Source: Streptomyces sp. NBC_00569 (GTDB lineage: Bacteria; Actinomycetota; Actinomycetes; Streptomycetales; Streptomycetaceae). From it: DNA of 64,000 bases. The position numbers and the translations under genes are program-made. Shown in pieces: positions 51,450 through 61,197 of this stretch. Numbering within the stretch: position 1 is the stretch's first letter; each line of letters begins with the position of its first letter. The notes under the pieces are model-generated. The model had not been told where the DNA came from and made no database searches. It saw nothing but the letters and a program-made list of their open reading frames with translations. The DNA lies in assembly GCF_036345255.1 (NCBI RefSeq), contig NZ_CP107783.1, positions 4,637,501 through 4,701,500 of the forward strand, in the 5' to 3' direction.

Positions 51450-52810
51450 GCTTGCGTGGCCTCCGCAGCCGCGCGCGCGGCACCGGGGAGCGCGGCGGCG
51501 ATGCGCTCGACCGCCCGCTCGTCATGGGCAGTGGAGACGAACCAGGACTCGAAGGCCGACGGCGGCAGATAGACGCCCTGCGCCAGCATCGAGTGGAAGA
51601 ACGCGGTGAAGCGGAAGGACTCCTGCGCCTTCGCGTCCTCGTAGTTGCGCACCTCGTTCTCCGTGAAGAACACGGAGAACATGTTCGAGGCGCTCTGCAC
51701 GCGGTGCGCGACGCCCTCCTTGGTGAGCGCGGCGCCCACCAGGGTGCGCAGCTCCTCGGAGACCGCGTCGATCTTCGCGTACGCGGCGTCGTCGAGCAGC
51801 CGCAGCTGCGCGACCCCGGCCGCCGTCGCGATCGGGTTCCCGGACAGCGTGCCCGCCTGGTAGACGGGTCCCGCCGGGGCGAGGTGCCCCATGACGTCCG
51901 CGCGGCCACCGAACGCGGCGGCCGGGAAGCCACCGCCCATGACCTTGCCGAACGTCATCAGGTCGGGCGCCACCCCGTCGACGCCGTACCAGCCGGCCTT
52001 CGACGTGCGGAAGCCGGTCATGACCTCGTCGGAGATGTACAGCGCGCCGTTCGCGCGGCACAGGTCCGCGAGGCCCTGGTTGAAGCCGTCGAGCGGCGGC
52101 ACGACGCCCATGTTGCCCGGCGACGCCTCGGTGATGACACAGGCGACCTGGCCCTCGTTCGCGGCGAACGCGGCCCGCACGGCGTCGAGGTCGTTGTACG
52201 GGACGACGATGGTGTCGCCCGCCTGGGCGCCGGTCACACCCGGGGTGTCCGGCAGCCCGAAGGTCGCCACACCCGAACCCGCGGCGGCGAGCAGCGCGTC
52301 CACGTGTCCGTGGTAGCAGCCGGCGAACTTGATCACCTTGGCGCGCCCGGTGAACCCGCGGGCGAGCCGGATCGCGGACATGGTCGCCTCGGTCCCGCTG
52401 GACACCAGCCGCACCTGCTCGACCGGCGCGATCCGCGCGACGATCTCCTCGGCCAGGGCGACCTCGCCCTCACCCGGCGTACCGAAGGACGTGCCGCGCG
52501 CGACGGCGTCCTGGACGGCCGCGATGACCTCGGGACGGGAATGGCCGAGGATCATCGGCCCCCAGGAGCAGACGAGGTCGACATACTCGCGACCGTCGGC
52601 ATCCGTGAGGTACGGACCGGTACCGGACACCATGAACCGGGGCGTACCGCCCACGGCACGGAACGCGCGTACGGGCGAGTTCACGCCGCCCGGCGTCACG
52701 AGGGCCGCGCGGTCGAAGAGACCCTGCGAGACCGGTGCTTCATAGGGATACGGTGCGGTCGCGCCCGACGGCGGCGCCGCGGACCCGGGGATGTTGTTCG
52801 CCTCTGCCAT
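51446..52810 (-). CDS. hemL: Glutamate-1-semialdehyde 2,1-aminomutase
   Basis: PLP enzyme of the C5 tetrapyrrole pathway (454 aa), producing 5-aminolevulinate. The PLP Lys is in [14 protein letters not shown], upstream of which SDEVMTGFR supplies the Asp; [18 protein letters not shown] is the fold signature. The ATG at 52810 begins MAEANNIPG. Its coupling to the cytochrome c maturation genes and to nuo makes metabolic sense: haem for c-type cytochromes. Confidence 0.96.
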   Translation of the reverse strand: MAEANNIPGSAAPPSGATAPYPYEAPVSQGLFDRAALVTPGGVNSPVRAFRAVGGTPRFMVSGTGPYLTDADGREYVDLVCSWGPMILGHSRPEVIAAVQDAVARGTSFGTPGEGEVALAEEIVARIAPVEQVRLVSSGTEATMSAIRLARGFTGRAKVIKFAGCYHGHVDALLAAAGSGVATFGLPDTPGVTGAQAGDTIVVPYNDLDAVRAAFAANEGQVACVITEASPGNMGVVPPLDGFNQGLADLCRANGALYISDEVMTGFRTSKAGWYGVDGVAPDLMTFGKVMGGGFPAAAFGGRADVMGHLAPAGPVYQAGTLSGNPIATAAGVAQLRLLDDAAYAKIDAVSEELRTLVGAALTKEGVAHRVQSASNMFSVFFTENEVRNYEDAKAQESFRFTAFFHSMLAQGVYLPPSAFESWFVSTAHDERAVERIAAALPGAARAAAEATQA

Positions 52811-52988
52811 GCCTCTCAGCGTACGGGCAGGCTCCCCGGAGCCCTGCTCATCCCCTGCTTCTCTGGCCACGGCGGGAACCGACTACCTAGACTCCCGGGG
52901 GATGGGCCGCTCGCGGACAGTTCACGCTGCACGCCGGCGCGGGGTTCGCTCCCCGGCCCGCGCAGGTGTTTCACCGCACGTTTCGGCG

Positions 52989-53010
52989 AGTGACCGTGGG
53001 GGAGGTCACT
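52989..53010. promoter_or_regulatory. Inverted repeat in the hemL/hypothetical divergent region
   Basis: AGTGACC (52989-52995) and GGTCACT (53004-53010) are separated by 8 bp in the 283-bp gap between hemL and the plus-strand gene at 53094. Candidate operator; no consensus promoter is evident. Confidence 0.3.
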
Positions 53011-53093
53011 GACACGATGATCGGGTTGCGCAGTGGTGGCCGCGCGGCCTAGAAAAGGGGCGAGGCGCCCTGGAAAAGCAGTCGGGTGGAGAT

Positions 53094-53693
53094 ATGCATC
53101 GCGGTGGCGGACTGGGCGAGGGGACCGACGATCTGGGCCCCCGGCGTGCCCGGCGGGGAAAGCACCGGCGCGACGCGGAGGCGGCAGCGACACCGGCGGA
53201 AGAAGCGGACGCCGGGCAGGCACTGGGCGGGACCGGGAGCAGGAATGGTGGCCGGGTGGGGGTGACGTACAAATACTTCGGCGCGCCCGACGGCGCCACG
53301 GCGGCCCGTGTCCCCATCTCGATGCGTCCCGAGGAGCTCGGCGGTGACGAGCTCGGCATGGGCGGCATGTTCACCAAGATCAAGCCGGAGACGATGGCCG
53401 CGATGGTCCTCACCGGCATAGAGGGCATACCTCTGCACAAGGTCCCCCCGCTGGAACTGGTCGTCCTGCACCCCGACTACGCGGTCGTGAAGCTGCCCAT
53501 GACGGTCGTCGACCCGCTGCGCGGCGTCGGCGAGGAAGCCGTGGGCGCCGCGGCGTTCATCTGGTCGACGGTCCCGGACCGCGGCGGCCCGCGCGACGCG
53601 TTCAACGTGTACCAACTGCTGCACGAATGGCAGGACTTCAGCCACCGGCTGCACGACGCGGGACACCAGGCCTACTGCCTCGTCTGGCCCTGA
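53094..53693 (+). CDS. Hypothetical protein of conserved appearance
   Basis: 199 residues, not assigned to a family. The first ~55 residues are charged and Gly/Arg-rich (probably disordered). The rest, from VGVTYKYFGAPDGATAARV, is ordered-looking, with HPDYAVVKLPMTVVDPL and HEWQDFSHRLHDAGHQAYC near the C-terminus. No signal peptide, membrane helix or catalytic motif. The ATG at 53094 follows GGTGGAGAT; a later GTG (53257) starting the ordered part is possible. It is divergent from hemL and convergent with the histidine kinase gene. Confidence 0.7.
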   Translation: MHRGGGLGEGTDDLGPRRARRGKHRRDAEAAATPAEEADAGQALGGTGSRNGGRVGVTYKYFGAPDGATAARVPISMRPEELGGDELGMGGMFTKIKPETMAAMVLTGIEGIPLHKVPPLELVVLHPDYAVVKLPMTVVDPLRGVGEEAVGAAAFIWSTVPDRGGPRDAFNVYQLLHEWQDFSHRLHDAGHQAYCLVWP

Positions 53694-53750
53694 GCCGGGG
53701 CTTCCTTGGTTTCGGGCGGGGTTCTCGGGCCCCGCCTTCGTCGCCGGCCC

Positions 53751-55220
53751 TCAGTCCCGCTCCTTCGGCACCCCCCGCACCATGAACCCGATCGCCGCTC
53801 CCCCGCCGACTCGCGCCTTCGCGAACGGCACGCCCCCGTGGGCCGCCGCCACCTCCTGGACGATCGACAGGCCGAGTCCGGATCCGGGCAGGCTGCGGGC
53901 GGCCGGCGCGCGGTAGAAGCGGTCGAAGACCCGGCCCAGGTCCGAGTCCGCGATGCCGGGACCCCGGTCGAGCACCTCGACGCGCACGCCGTCCGGGAGG
54001 CCTCCCGTGACCACGATCTCGATCGGCTCCGTCCCGTCGCTGTCGAACTTGGCGGCGTTCTCCACCAAATTCGACACCGCGCGGTGGAGCGAGGCCGGGC
54101 GGCCCATGATCACCGTGTCGCCCTGCGCACGCACAACGACCGTGCGGCCCGTGCGACGGCGCGCGAGGACCGCCGTGTCCTCGGCCGTCTCGGCGAGCGC
54201 CACCTCGACGACCGGCTCGTCGTCCTCCTTGCCCGCGGCCAGCTCCACCAGCTCGTTGACCAGATCGGTCAGTTCACGCGACTCCTGCGCGAGGTCGGCG
54301 ATCAGCTCCTCGCGGGCGGAGGCCGGCAGGTCCTCGATACGGCGCAGCAGCGAGATGTTCGTACGCAGCGAGGTGAGCGGCGTACGCAGTTCATGACCGG
54401 CGTCCTGCACCAGGCGGCGCTGGTCCTCCATGGAGCGCGCGAGCCGCCCCAGCATCCGGTCGAAGGAGCGCCCCAGGCTGCCCACCTCGTCGCCGCCGGT
54501 GACCGGCACCCGCACATCGAGGTGCCCCGTGCCCGCCACGTCCTCCGCCGCCTCGGCCAGCCTGACCAGGCGCCCCGTGATCCGGCGCGCCAGCCACCAG
54601 CCGACGAGACCCGCCGCGATGATCACGGAACCGGCCAACAGGCCCGTGCGCTGCTGGAGTTCACGCAGCAGGTCCTCCGTGTCGCTGAACTCCTGCGCGA
54701 CCTGGACCGCGCCGCGCCCGCCGCCCAGTGACACGGACGTCATCCGGTACTCGTCCCCGCCGATCTCCACATCGCGCCGCGACCCGCTCTTCTCCGCCCC
54801 GTCGGCCTCCTCCGTCACACCCGCGTGCGCCTCGTCGGCGGTGCGCCGGTCCGCCGCGTTCACCGGCAGCCGCGGGCTGCCGCGGTCGACGATCCGGGCG
54901 CCCGGCCCGAGGACCTGGACATCCGTGCGGGCCGGCCGGATCAGGTCGTCGCGCGGCCCGTCGTGGTCCGGGTCCCCCGACGCGAAGTCGTACGGGGTGA
55001 GCCGGGTCTCCTTCACCTGCTGCCGCAGGTCGGTGACGACCTCGTCGAACACGGCCTGCTGGTCGACGCGGACCAGGCGCGCCGCGGCGTCGTAGGAGAG
55101 GAAGCCGACCAGGACGGTGACGGCCGCCGCGACGGCCGCGAACGACACGGCGAACGTGGTCCGCAGGGACCGGGCGCGCGGCCGCCCGTGCAGGAACGCG
55201 CGCAGGCGGCGACGCGGCAT
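53751..55220 (-). CDS. Sensor histidine kinase (HAMP, HisKA, HATPase)
   Basis: 489 residues. Two transmembrane helices (about 22-45 and 190-212) flank an extracytoplasmic sensor rich in Asp/Arg; then HAMP (about 212-265), HisKA with the phospho-His in AGHELRTPLTSLRTNI (about residue 276) and the ATPase N, G1 and G2 boxes (LVENAAKF, DRGPGI, GSGLGLSIVQEV). It resembles MprB-type kinases. It is directly downstream of the response regulator gene (2-bp gap), its cognate partner. Confidence 0.93.
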   Translation of the reverse strand: MPRRRLRAFLHGRPRARSLRTTFAVSFAAVAAAVTVLVGFLSYDAAARLVRVDQQAVFDEVVTDLRQQVKETRLTPYDFASGDPDHDGPRDDLIRPARTDVQVLGPGARIVDRGSPRLPVNAADRRTADEAHAGVTEEADGAEKSGSRRDVEIGGDEYRMTSVSLGGGRGAVQVAQEFSDTEDLLRELQQRTGLLAGSVIIAAGLVGWWLARRITGRLVRLAEAAEDVAGTGHLDVRVPVTGGDEVGSLGRSFDRMLGRLARSMEDQRRLVQDAGHELRTPLTSLRTNISLLRRIEDLPASAREELIADLAQESRELTDLVNELVELAAGKEDDEPVVEVALAETAEDTAVLARRRTGRTVVVRAQGDTVIMGRPASLHRAVSNLVENAAKFDSDGTEPIEIVVTGGLPDGVRVEVLDRGPGIADSDLGRVFDRFYRAPAARSLPGSGLGLSIVQEVAAAHGGVPFAKARVGGGAAIGFMVRGVPKERD

Positions 55221-55222
55221 CC

Positions 55223-55972
55223 TCAGTCCTCCCGCAGCACGTAGCCGACGCCGCGCACGGTGTGGATCAGGGAGTCGGCGCCGGGTTCGTCGACCTTGCG
55301 GCGCAGATAGCCGACGTAGACGGCGAGGTTCTTCGACCCGGGGCCGAAGTCGTAGCCCCAGATGCGGTCGTAGATCGTGGCGTGGTCGAGGACGATGCCC
55401 GCGTTGCGCACAAGCAGCTCCAGGAGGTCGAACTCGGTGCGGGTGAGTTCCAGTTCGCGCTCACCGCGCCAGGCCCGCCTCGCCTGCGGGTCCATCCGGA
55501 GGTCGGCCGCGGCGACCTGGCCGTCCGGCTCGGGCGGTGCCGCGTCGCGCCCGTCGGCCGAGGCCGCGCCATCGGTGCGGCGCAGCAGGGCACGGAGCCG
55601 CGCGAAGACCTCGTCCACGTCGAACGGCTTCACGACGTAGTCGTCCGCGCCCGCGTCCAGGCCCGCGATCCGGTCGGGCGTCTCGACGAGCGCCGTCAGC
55701 ATCAGGATCGGCGTGCGGTCGCCCTCGGCGCGCAGCACCCGGCACACCTGAAGCCCGTCGATGCCCGGCATCATCACGTCCAGAACGAGGATGTCGGGCG
55801 CGCTGCGGTGGGCCTGGGCGATCGCCTCCACCCCGTCGGCGACGGCCGTGACCTCGTAACCCTCCAGGGTCAGGGCCCGCTCCAGGGCATGGCGGATGGC
55901 GCGGTCGTCCTCGGCGAGCAGCACGGACGGGGACGCGGCGCGGGGCGTGGCGGACGCAGCGGTTGGGGACAC
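55223..55972 (-). CDS. OmpR-family response regulator
   Basis: 249 residues. Receiver domain with the acidic pair LLAEDDRAIRHAL, phospho-Asp in ILVLDVMMPGIDG (about residue 69) and Lys in DYVVKPFDVDEV. Then a linker and a winged HTH of the OmpR type (LELTRTEFDLLELLVRN and RKVDEPGADSLIHTVRGVGYVL). The GTG at 55972 is chosen on homology; GGGAGG is 13 bases upstream. It pairs with the following kinase gene; targets are unknown. The 160 bp before the gene lead to the divergent glycosyltransferase, a possible target. Confidence 0.93.
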   Translation of the reverse strand: MSPTAASATPRAASPSVLLAEDDRAIRHALERALTLEGYEVTAVADGVEAIAQAHRSAPDILVLDVMMPGIDGLQVCRVLRAEGDRTPILMLTALVETPDRIAGLDAGADDYVVKPFDVDEVFARLRALLRRTDGAASADGRDAAPPEPDGQVAAADLRMDPQARRAWRGERELELTRTEFDLLELLVRNAGIVLDHATIYDRIWGYDFGPGSKNLAVYVGYLRRKVDEPGADSLIHTVRGVGYVLRED

Positions 55973-56134
55973 GCGTTCCAGTGTGCCTCCCGCGCCCGGG
56001 GGCGTACCCCCTGACCAAGGGCCCGCCGGGCGCCTTCTTACTCGCCTCTCACCCGGGCACGAACGGCGGCTTACCTCGCTGGACCAGGCTGCCGACGTAT
56101 GTAGCGGGCACAGGGCCCGCCGGGAGGGCTGTCC

Positions 56135-57409
56135 ATGAAGATCGTGTTCCTGCTGCACAACGCGTACGCGATCGGCGGGACCGTACGGACCACGCTCAAC
56201 CTCGCCGCGGCGCTCACCGGGTGCGGCGGCCACGAGGTGGAGATCGTCTCGATGTCCCGGCACCGCGAGGTGCCGCGCTTCACGGTCGACCCCGCCGTCT
56301 CACTGGTCCCGCTCGTCGACACGCGCATCGGCGGCGTCGACAGTCGGTACGCGGCGTACGGGGAGCCCGCGCAGGACTTTCCGGCCGCCGAGAAGCGCCA
56401 CAAGCAGTACACCCGTCTGCACGATCTGCGTGTGCGTGAGTACCTGGAGCGCTGCGACGCTGACGTCGTGATCGGTACGCGCCCCGGCATCAACGTCTAT
56501 CTGGCGATGTACGGCCCGCGCACCGCGCTGCGCATCGGGCAGGAGCACCTGCGCCACGACGCCCACAGCAAGAAGCTCCGGGCGGTGCTCGCCGGCCACT
56601 ACCGCTCACTCGACGCCGTCGTCACCATGACCGCGGCGGACGCCGAGGTGTACCGAGCGCGCATGACCCTGCCGGGTGTACGGGTTCTGTCGGTCCCGAA
56701 CATCGTGCCGGAGGCGCCCTGTCCCCCGTCCGAGGGAACTTCCAAAATCATCGCGAGCGCCGGGCGTCTCGCTCCGGGCAAGCGCTTCGACCTGCTCCTG
56801 GAGGCCTTCTCGGCCGTCGCCGCGCGGGAGCCCGAGTGGCAGCTGCGGATCTACGGCGGCGGGCCCGAGGAAGCGAAGCTGCGCGATCTCATCGCCGGGC
56901 TCGGGCTGACCGGGCGCGCGCATCTGATGGGGGCGCGCTCACCCATCGAGCCGGAGTTCGCCAAGGCGTCGATCGTGGTGTCCGCCTCCGACGCCGAGTC
57001 CTTCGGGATGACGCTCGTCGAGGCCATGCGGTGCGGGGTTCCGGCGGTCAGCACCAACGCGCCGCTCGGCCCCGCCGAGATCATCACGGACGGCGTCGAC
57101 GGCAGGCTCGTACCGGTCGGGGACGCGCGCGCCCTCGCCGACGCCGTGGTCGGCCTCATCCAGGACGCGCCGCAGCGGCACTCCATGGCCCGCGCCGCGT
57201 TCGCGTCGGCCCGCCGCTACGACCCCGATCCGATCGTCGCCCGGTACGAGCTTCTGTTCGCCGAGCTCCGTGAGACGCGGCGCCTGCGCTCCTGGCAGCG
57301 GCTGCGCCACCGGGCGGTCAACTGGGCGCGGCGCAAGACCCGTTCGCCCCGCGGCCCGGCCCGGACCGCGCCCGCGCGCGGTGCCCGCTCGGACCCACGC
57401 CCCACGTGA
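56135..57409 (+). CDS. GT4 family glycosyltransferase
   Basis: 424 residues with two Rossmann-like domains of the GT-B fold. MKIVFLLHNAYAIGGTVRTTLNLA starts the N-domain (GGT donor/acceptor loop). The C-domain has SAGRLAPGKRFDLLLEAF and the E-x7-E motif in SDAESFGMTLVEAM. The C-terminal ~40 residues are Arg/Pro-rich. It may make a cell-envelope glycoconjugate together with the following GT39-like gene (19-bp gap). Confidence 0.9.
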   Translation: MKIVFLLHNAYAIGGTVRTTLNLAAALTGCGGHEVEIVSMSRHREVPRFTVDPAVSLVPLVDTRIGGVDSRYAAYGEPAQDFPAAEKRHKQYTRLHDLRVREYLERCDADVVIGTRPGINVYLAMYGPRTALRIGQEHLRHDAHSKKLRAVLAGHYRSLDAVVTMTAADAEVYRARMTLPGVRVLSVPNIVPEAPCPPSEGTSKIIASAGRLAPGKRFDLLLEAFSAVAAREPEWQLRIYGGGPEEAKLRDLIAGLGLTGRAHLMGARSPIEPEFAKASIVVSASDAESFGMTLVEAMRCGVPAVSTNAPLGPAEIITDGVDGRLVPVGDARALADAVVGLIQDAPQRHSMARAAFASARRYDPDPIVARYELLFAELRETRRLRSWQRLRHRAVNWARRKTRSPRGPARTAPARGARSDPRPT

Positions 57410-57428
57410 CGCACGAGCGGGAAGGCAC

Positions 57429-59393
57429 ATGACGACCGACGACGCACACCTCGGCACCCCCACCCCAGAACCGGCCCGCCCGCAAGGCCCCAAGGCCCCC
57501 GGAGCCAAGCGGGACCGGGCCACCGAGGGCCGGGGGAGGCGGGCCGATCAGAACCGGCGGCGACCCGCCCCCCGGCCCGACCTCCACCCGAAGCCCGGAC
57601 CGTCCGCATCCGGACCGTCCCCGTCCGGGCCCGGCACGTCCCTGTCCGGGCCCGACGCCCGGCCGCCCACGGCAGCCACCACTGCCCGACCGGAGACCGG
57701 AACCACGGCACCGAGGTGGGCCGAGCGCCCCTCCGCGCCAGGCCACTCGACCCCGCGGCGGCATCTCGCCCAGCCGCCCGACCCGACGGCCACCGCTCGC
57801 CCGGACACGGACCCGACAGCCCCCACCACGCGACCGGGGACGGGCCGCCCGGAGACAGGTCGGCCGGAGGCCGGGGCCACCCGCCCGGGGGCCCACGCCG
57901 CAGCCATCACCACCCCCCGCCGCCGCACCGGACCCATGCCCGGCCGCCCAGCCGCCACCGGCGCCCCACCCGGCGCCCCCGGAAAGCGCCCCCGCGCCGT
58001 CCCGTGGCTCGCCCTCGTAGCCCTCGCCTACGCCCTCGTCCAGTTCGTGCTCGTCGTGCCGCCGCTCGCGCACGCGCTCGGGTGGGACGAGACCGTGTAC
58101 GTGTCGCAGTACGACCCGCGTGTCCCCGCCGCCTTCTTCAGCGCGCCGCGCTCCCGCGGCATCAGCTTCCTGACCGCGCCGTTCATCGCGGCCACCCCGT
58201 CCGTCCTCGTCCTGCGCATCGGGCTCACGCTGCTCTCGTCGGCCGCCCTGTACGCCGCGTTCCGCGTATGGCGTCCCGTCGTCGGGGCCCGCACCACCGC
58301 CCTCGCCGCGCTGCTGTTCGCGGGACTGTGGATCACCCAGATCTCCGGGCCTCAGGCCATGCCCAACCTCTGGGTCGCGTTCGGCGCGGTCGCCGCCACC
58401 GGCTGGTTCCTGCGTGCGGTGACCGGGCGCGAACCCCGCGCCGACCGGTGGCTCGCGGGCTGTGTCGCCGCGACGGCCCTGTTCCGCGCCCCGGACGCCG
58501 TCTGGCTCGCCCTGCCCCTGATCGCCACGGCCCTGTTCCGCAACCGCCGCACCCTGCCCTACCTGGTCGGCGGACTCGCGGTCGGCCTCGCCCAGTGGGT
58601 CGCGGAGGCGTACATCCGCTTCGGCTCGGTCCAGGACCGGCTGCATGTGTCGAGCGCCACCGAGGGCGACATGGGCCTGCACCTCAACTTCGACCACGCC
58701 TGGTCCAGCCTCAACGGCCCCCTGCTGTGCCGCCCGTGCACGGCGGCGACCCTGGACTCCCCCGGCCTCACTCTGTGGTGGCTGGCCCTGCCCCTGCTCG
58801 CCGCTGCCGCGCTCGCCTACGCCGTGCGCGAGCGCCGGCTCCTGCCGACCGCGCTGCCCATGGCCGTCGCCGCCGCGCTCTCCGTGCCGTATCTGCTCAT
58901 GATCGACTACTCGGCGCCGCGCTTCCTGCTCCCGGCCTACGCGCTCCTCGCGCTGCCGGTCGCGGGCCTGGTCACGCGCCTGAACTCGCGCCGTGCCCTC
59001 GTCCTCGCGGGACTACTCATCGCGGCGCAGCTCCTCTCGCAGTCCACCGTCCTGACCCAGGTCACCGCGTCCGCGGCCCTCACGAACGAGCGCTACCGCG
59101 CCGCCGCCGACGGCCTGCGCACCCTGGGCCTGCGCCCGCCCTGTCTGGTCTCGGGCCCGCGCGCCCTCCCCATCGCCTACGACGCGGGCTGCGCCTCCGC
59201 CCAGGTGGACGGCAACAACGTCTCGACGACCGTCGCGGGCATCCTCGACCGCGCCGCGAAGATGCCGACCGCCCTCCTCACGGCAAGGGGACAGCGCCCA
59301 CCGCACTACGCGCGCGACTGGACGCCGTATCCCCTGCACCACACCCCCGGCTGGACGGCCTGGCTCGCGCCGGCCGCCCCGCAGGGCCCGTAA
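57429..59393 (+). CDS. GT39/ArnT-like membrane glycosyltransferase with long disordered N-terminus
   Basis: 654 residues. The first ~190 residues are almost entirely Pro/Thr/Arg/Gly (cytoplasmic, disordered). About 10-12 transmembrane helices follow, beginning PWLALVALAYALVQFVLVV. The acidic GWDETVYVSQYDP after the first helix corresponds to the DE motif of lipid-linked sugar transferases in the PMT/ArnT group. The region DYSAPRFLLPAYALLALP is typical of the family. The ATG at 57429 has GAAGG three bases before it. Substrate, sugar and acceptor unknown. Confidence 0.85.
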   Translation: MTTDDAHLGTPTPEPARPQGPKAPGAKRDRATEGRGRRADQNRRRPAPRPDLHPKPGPSASGPSPSGPGTSLSGPDARPPTAATTARPETGTTAPRWAERPSAPGHSTPRRHLAQPPDPTATARPDTDPTAPTTRPGTGRPETGRPEAGATRPGAHAAAITTPRRRTGPMPGRPAATGAPPGAPGKRPRAVPWLALVALAYALVQFVLVVPPLAHALGWDETVYVSQYDPRVPAAFFSAPRSRGISFLTAPFIAATPSVLVLRIGLTLLSSAALYAAFRVWRPVVGARTTALAALLFAGLWITQISGPQAMPNLWVAFGAVAATGWFLRAVTGREPRADRWLAGCVAATALFRAPDAVWLALPLIATALFRNRRTLPYLVGGLAVGLAQWVAEAYIRFGSVQDRLHVSSATEGDMGLHLNFDHAWSSLNGPLLCRPCTAATLDSPGLTLWWLALPLLAAAALAYAVRERRLLPTALPMAVAAALSVPYLLMIDYSAPRFLLPAYALLALPVAGLVTRLNSRRALVLAGLLIAAQLLSQSTVLTQVTASAALTNERYRAAADGLRTLGLRPPCLVSGPRALPIAYDAGCASAQVDGNNVSTTVAGILDRAAKMPTALLTARGQRPPHYARDWTPYPLHHTPGWTAWLAPAAPQGP

Positions 59394-59408
59394 CCCGGCG
59401 GACGACTC

Positions 59409-60011
59409 CTACTCCGCCCGCAGCGCGGCGAGCTGCCGCTCGAAGGGGATGACGTCGTCGCCCCACTCCACCGGCGCCGGGCGGGCCGCCGCGAGCCCGG
59501 TCATGAGCCGGGCGAGCTCGCCGCCGGCCCGTTCGACGCGCTGCTCGAGACCCTCCGCTCCCCAGTCCTGCGACGCCGCGTACACGGCGGTCGGCACGAC
59601 CACGGCCCGCAGGTGGGCGAAGAGCGGACGCATCGCGTGCTCCAGGACGAGCGAGTGCCGCGGCGTACCGCCGGTCGCCCCGACGAGCACCGGCTTCCCG
59701 GTGAGCGCGTCCTTGTCGAGCACGTCGAAGAACGACTTGAACAGACCGCTGTACGAGGCCGAGAACACCGGCGACACGGCGATCAGGCCGTCCGCCCCGG
59801 CCACCGCGTCGAGCGCCTCCCTGAGGGCGGGCCCGGGGAACCCGGTGACCAGGTTGTGCGCCGTCTCGACGGCCAGGTCCCGCAGTTCGACGACGGTCAC
59901 GTCCACGTCGGCGCCCGCGACCTGCGAGGTCACCGCCTGCGCGAGCCGGTCGGCGAGGATCCTGCTCGACGACGGGGCGCTCAGCCCCGCCGACACGACG
60001 ACGAGCTTCAT
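59409..60011 (-). CDS. NADPH-dependent FMN reductase (CE1759 family)
   Basis: 200-residue flavodoxin-like reductase. VVVSAGLSAPSSSRILADRLA begins the fold, and SPVFSASYSGLFKSFFDVLD plus VGATGGTPRHSLVL are the FMN loop regions. It probably supplies reduced FMN to the LLM-family flavin enzyme upstream; the start overlaps its stop by 4 bp (ATGA). The pair is the CE1758/CE1759 combination found in many Actinobacteria. Confidence 0.92.
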   Translation of the reverse strand: MKLVVVSAGLSAPSSSRILADRLAQAVTSQVAGADVDVTVVELRDLAVETAHNLVTGFPGPALREALDAVAGADGLIAVSPVFSASYSGLFKSFFDVLDKDALTGKPVLVGATGGTPRHSLVLEHAMRPLFAHLRAVVVPTAVYAASQDWGAEGLEQRVERAGGELARLMTGLAAARPAPVEWGDDVIPFERQLAALRAE

Positions 60012-61117
60012 ACGGACGGCACCTCCTTCTCCTGCTGGGCCTTCAGCTCCGCCTCGGCGACGCGCGACGCGTGCGTCGGCGCGTCCGGCACGTTCGCCGG
60101 GCGGCTGTTCGCGAACTCCTTGCGCAGCACCGGCACGACCTCCTCGCCGAGGATGTCGAGCTGCTCCAGGACGGTCTTCAGCGGCAGACCGGCGTGGTCC
60201 ATCAGGAACAGCTGGCGCTGGTAGTCACCGACGTGCTCCCGGAAGCCGAGGGTGCGCTCGATCACCTGCTGCGGGGATCCCACGGTCAGCGGGGTCTGCG
60301 AGGTGAAGTCCTCCAGGGAGGGGCCGTGCCCGTAGACGGGCGCGTTGTCGAAGTACGGGCGGAACTCCCGCACCGCGTCCTGCGAGTTCTTGCGCATGAA
60401 CACCTGACCGCCGAGGCCGACGACGGCCTGCTCGGGCGCGCCGTGCCCGTAGTGGGCGAAGCGCCGGCGGTAGAGGTTCACCATCTGCTTGGTGTGCTCC
60501 ATCGGCCAGAAGATGTTGTTGTGGAAGAACCCGTCGCCGTAGAACGCGGCCTGTTCCGCGATCTCGGGCGAGCGGATCGAGCCGTGCCACACGAAGGGCG
60601 CGACCCCGTCGAGCGGACGCGGCGTCGAGGTGAAGGACTGCAGCGGCGTACGGAACTTGCCCTCCCACGTCACGACGTCCTCGTCCCACAGGCGGCGCAG
60701 CAGGGCGTAGTTCTCGACGGCGAGGTTGATGCCCTCGCGGATGTCCTTGCCGAACCAGGGGTAGACGGGGCCGGTGTTGCCGCGGCCCATCATCAGGTCG
60801 ACGCGGCCGTCCGCGACGTGCTGGAGCATCGCGAAGTCCTCGGCGATCTTCACCGGGTCGTTCGTGGTGATCAGCGTCGTGGAGGTGGAGAGGATCAGGT
60901 TCTCGGTGCGGGCGGCGATGTAGCCGAGCATCGTGGTCGGCGACGACGGCACGAAGGGCGGGTTGTGGTGCTCGCCGGTGGCGAAGACGTCGAGCCCGAC
61001 CTCCTCCGCCTTCAGGGCGATGGCGAGCATGGCCTTGATGCGCTCGTGCTCGCTCGGCGTACGGCCCGTCGTCGGATCGGCTGTGACGTCGCCGACGCTG
61101 AAGATCCCGAACTGCAT
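60008..61117 (-). CDS. LLM class flavin-dependent oxidoreductase (CE1758 family)
   Basis: 369-residue luciferase-like TIM barrel. MQFGIFSVGDVTADP, FATGEHHNPPFVPSSP, MLQHVADGRVDLMMGRGNTGPVY and PFVWHGSIRSPEIAEQAAFYGDG are typical. It uses reduced FMN and oxygen, probably with the FMN reductase gene that follows. The ATG at 61117 gives the family-typical N-terminus. A palindrome overlapping the -10 region (61138-61151) suggests repression by a MarR/TetR-type factor. Substrate unknown. Confidence 0.92.
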   Translation of the reverse strand: MQFGIFSVGDVTADPTTGRTPSEHERIKAMLAIALKAEEVGLDVFATGEHHNPPFVPSSPTTMLGYIAARTENLILSTSTTLITTNDPVKIAEDFAMLQHVADGRVDLMMGRGNTGPVYPWFGKDIREGINLAVENYALLRRLWDEDVVTWEGKFRTPLQSFTSTPRPLDGVAPFVWHGSIRSPEIAEQAAFYGDGFFHNNIFWPMEHTKQMVNLYRRRFAHYGHGAPEQAVVGLGGQVFMRKNSQDAVREFRPYFDNAPVYGHGPSLEDFTSQTPLTVGSPQQVIERTLGFREHVGDYQRQLFLMDHAGLPLKTVLEQLDILGEEVVPVLRKEFANSRPANVPDAPTHASRVAEAELKAQQEKEVPSV

Positions 61118-61137
61118 TGCTCTCACCCTTCGAGGTT

Positions 61138-61155
61138 GTTGACGATTCAACTATA
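61138..61155 (-). promoter_or_regulatory. Candidate -10 and operator of the LLM/FMN-reductase operon
   Basis: On the minus strand TATAGT (61155-61150) is a good -10, and GTTGA-CGAT-TCAAC (61138-61151) is a palindrome overlapping its downstream end. Together they suggest a repressible promoter. No clear -35. Confidence 0.5.
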
Positions 61156-61197
61156 CCCTCGAACGGTGACGGCCCCGCCTCTATTCCTCGGGGGTCC

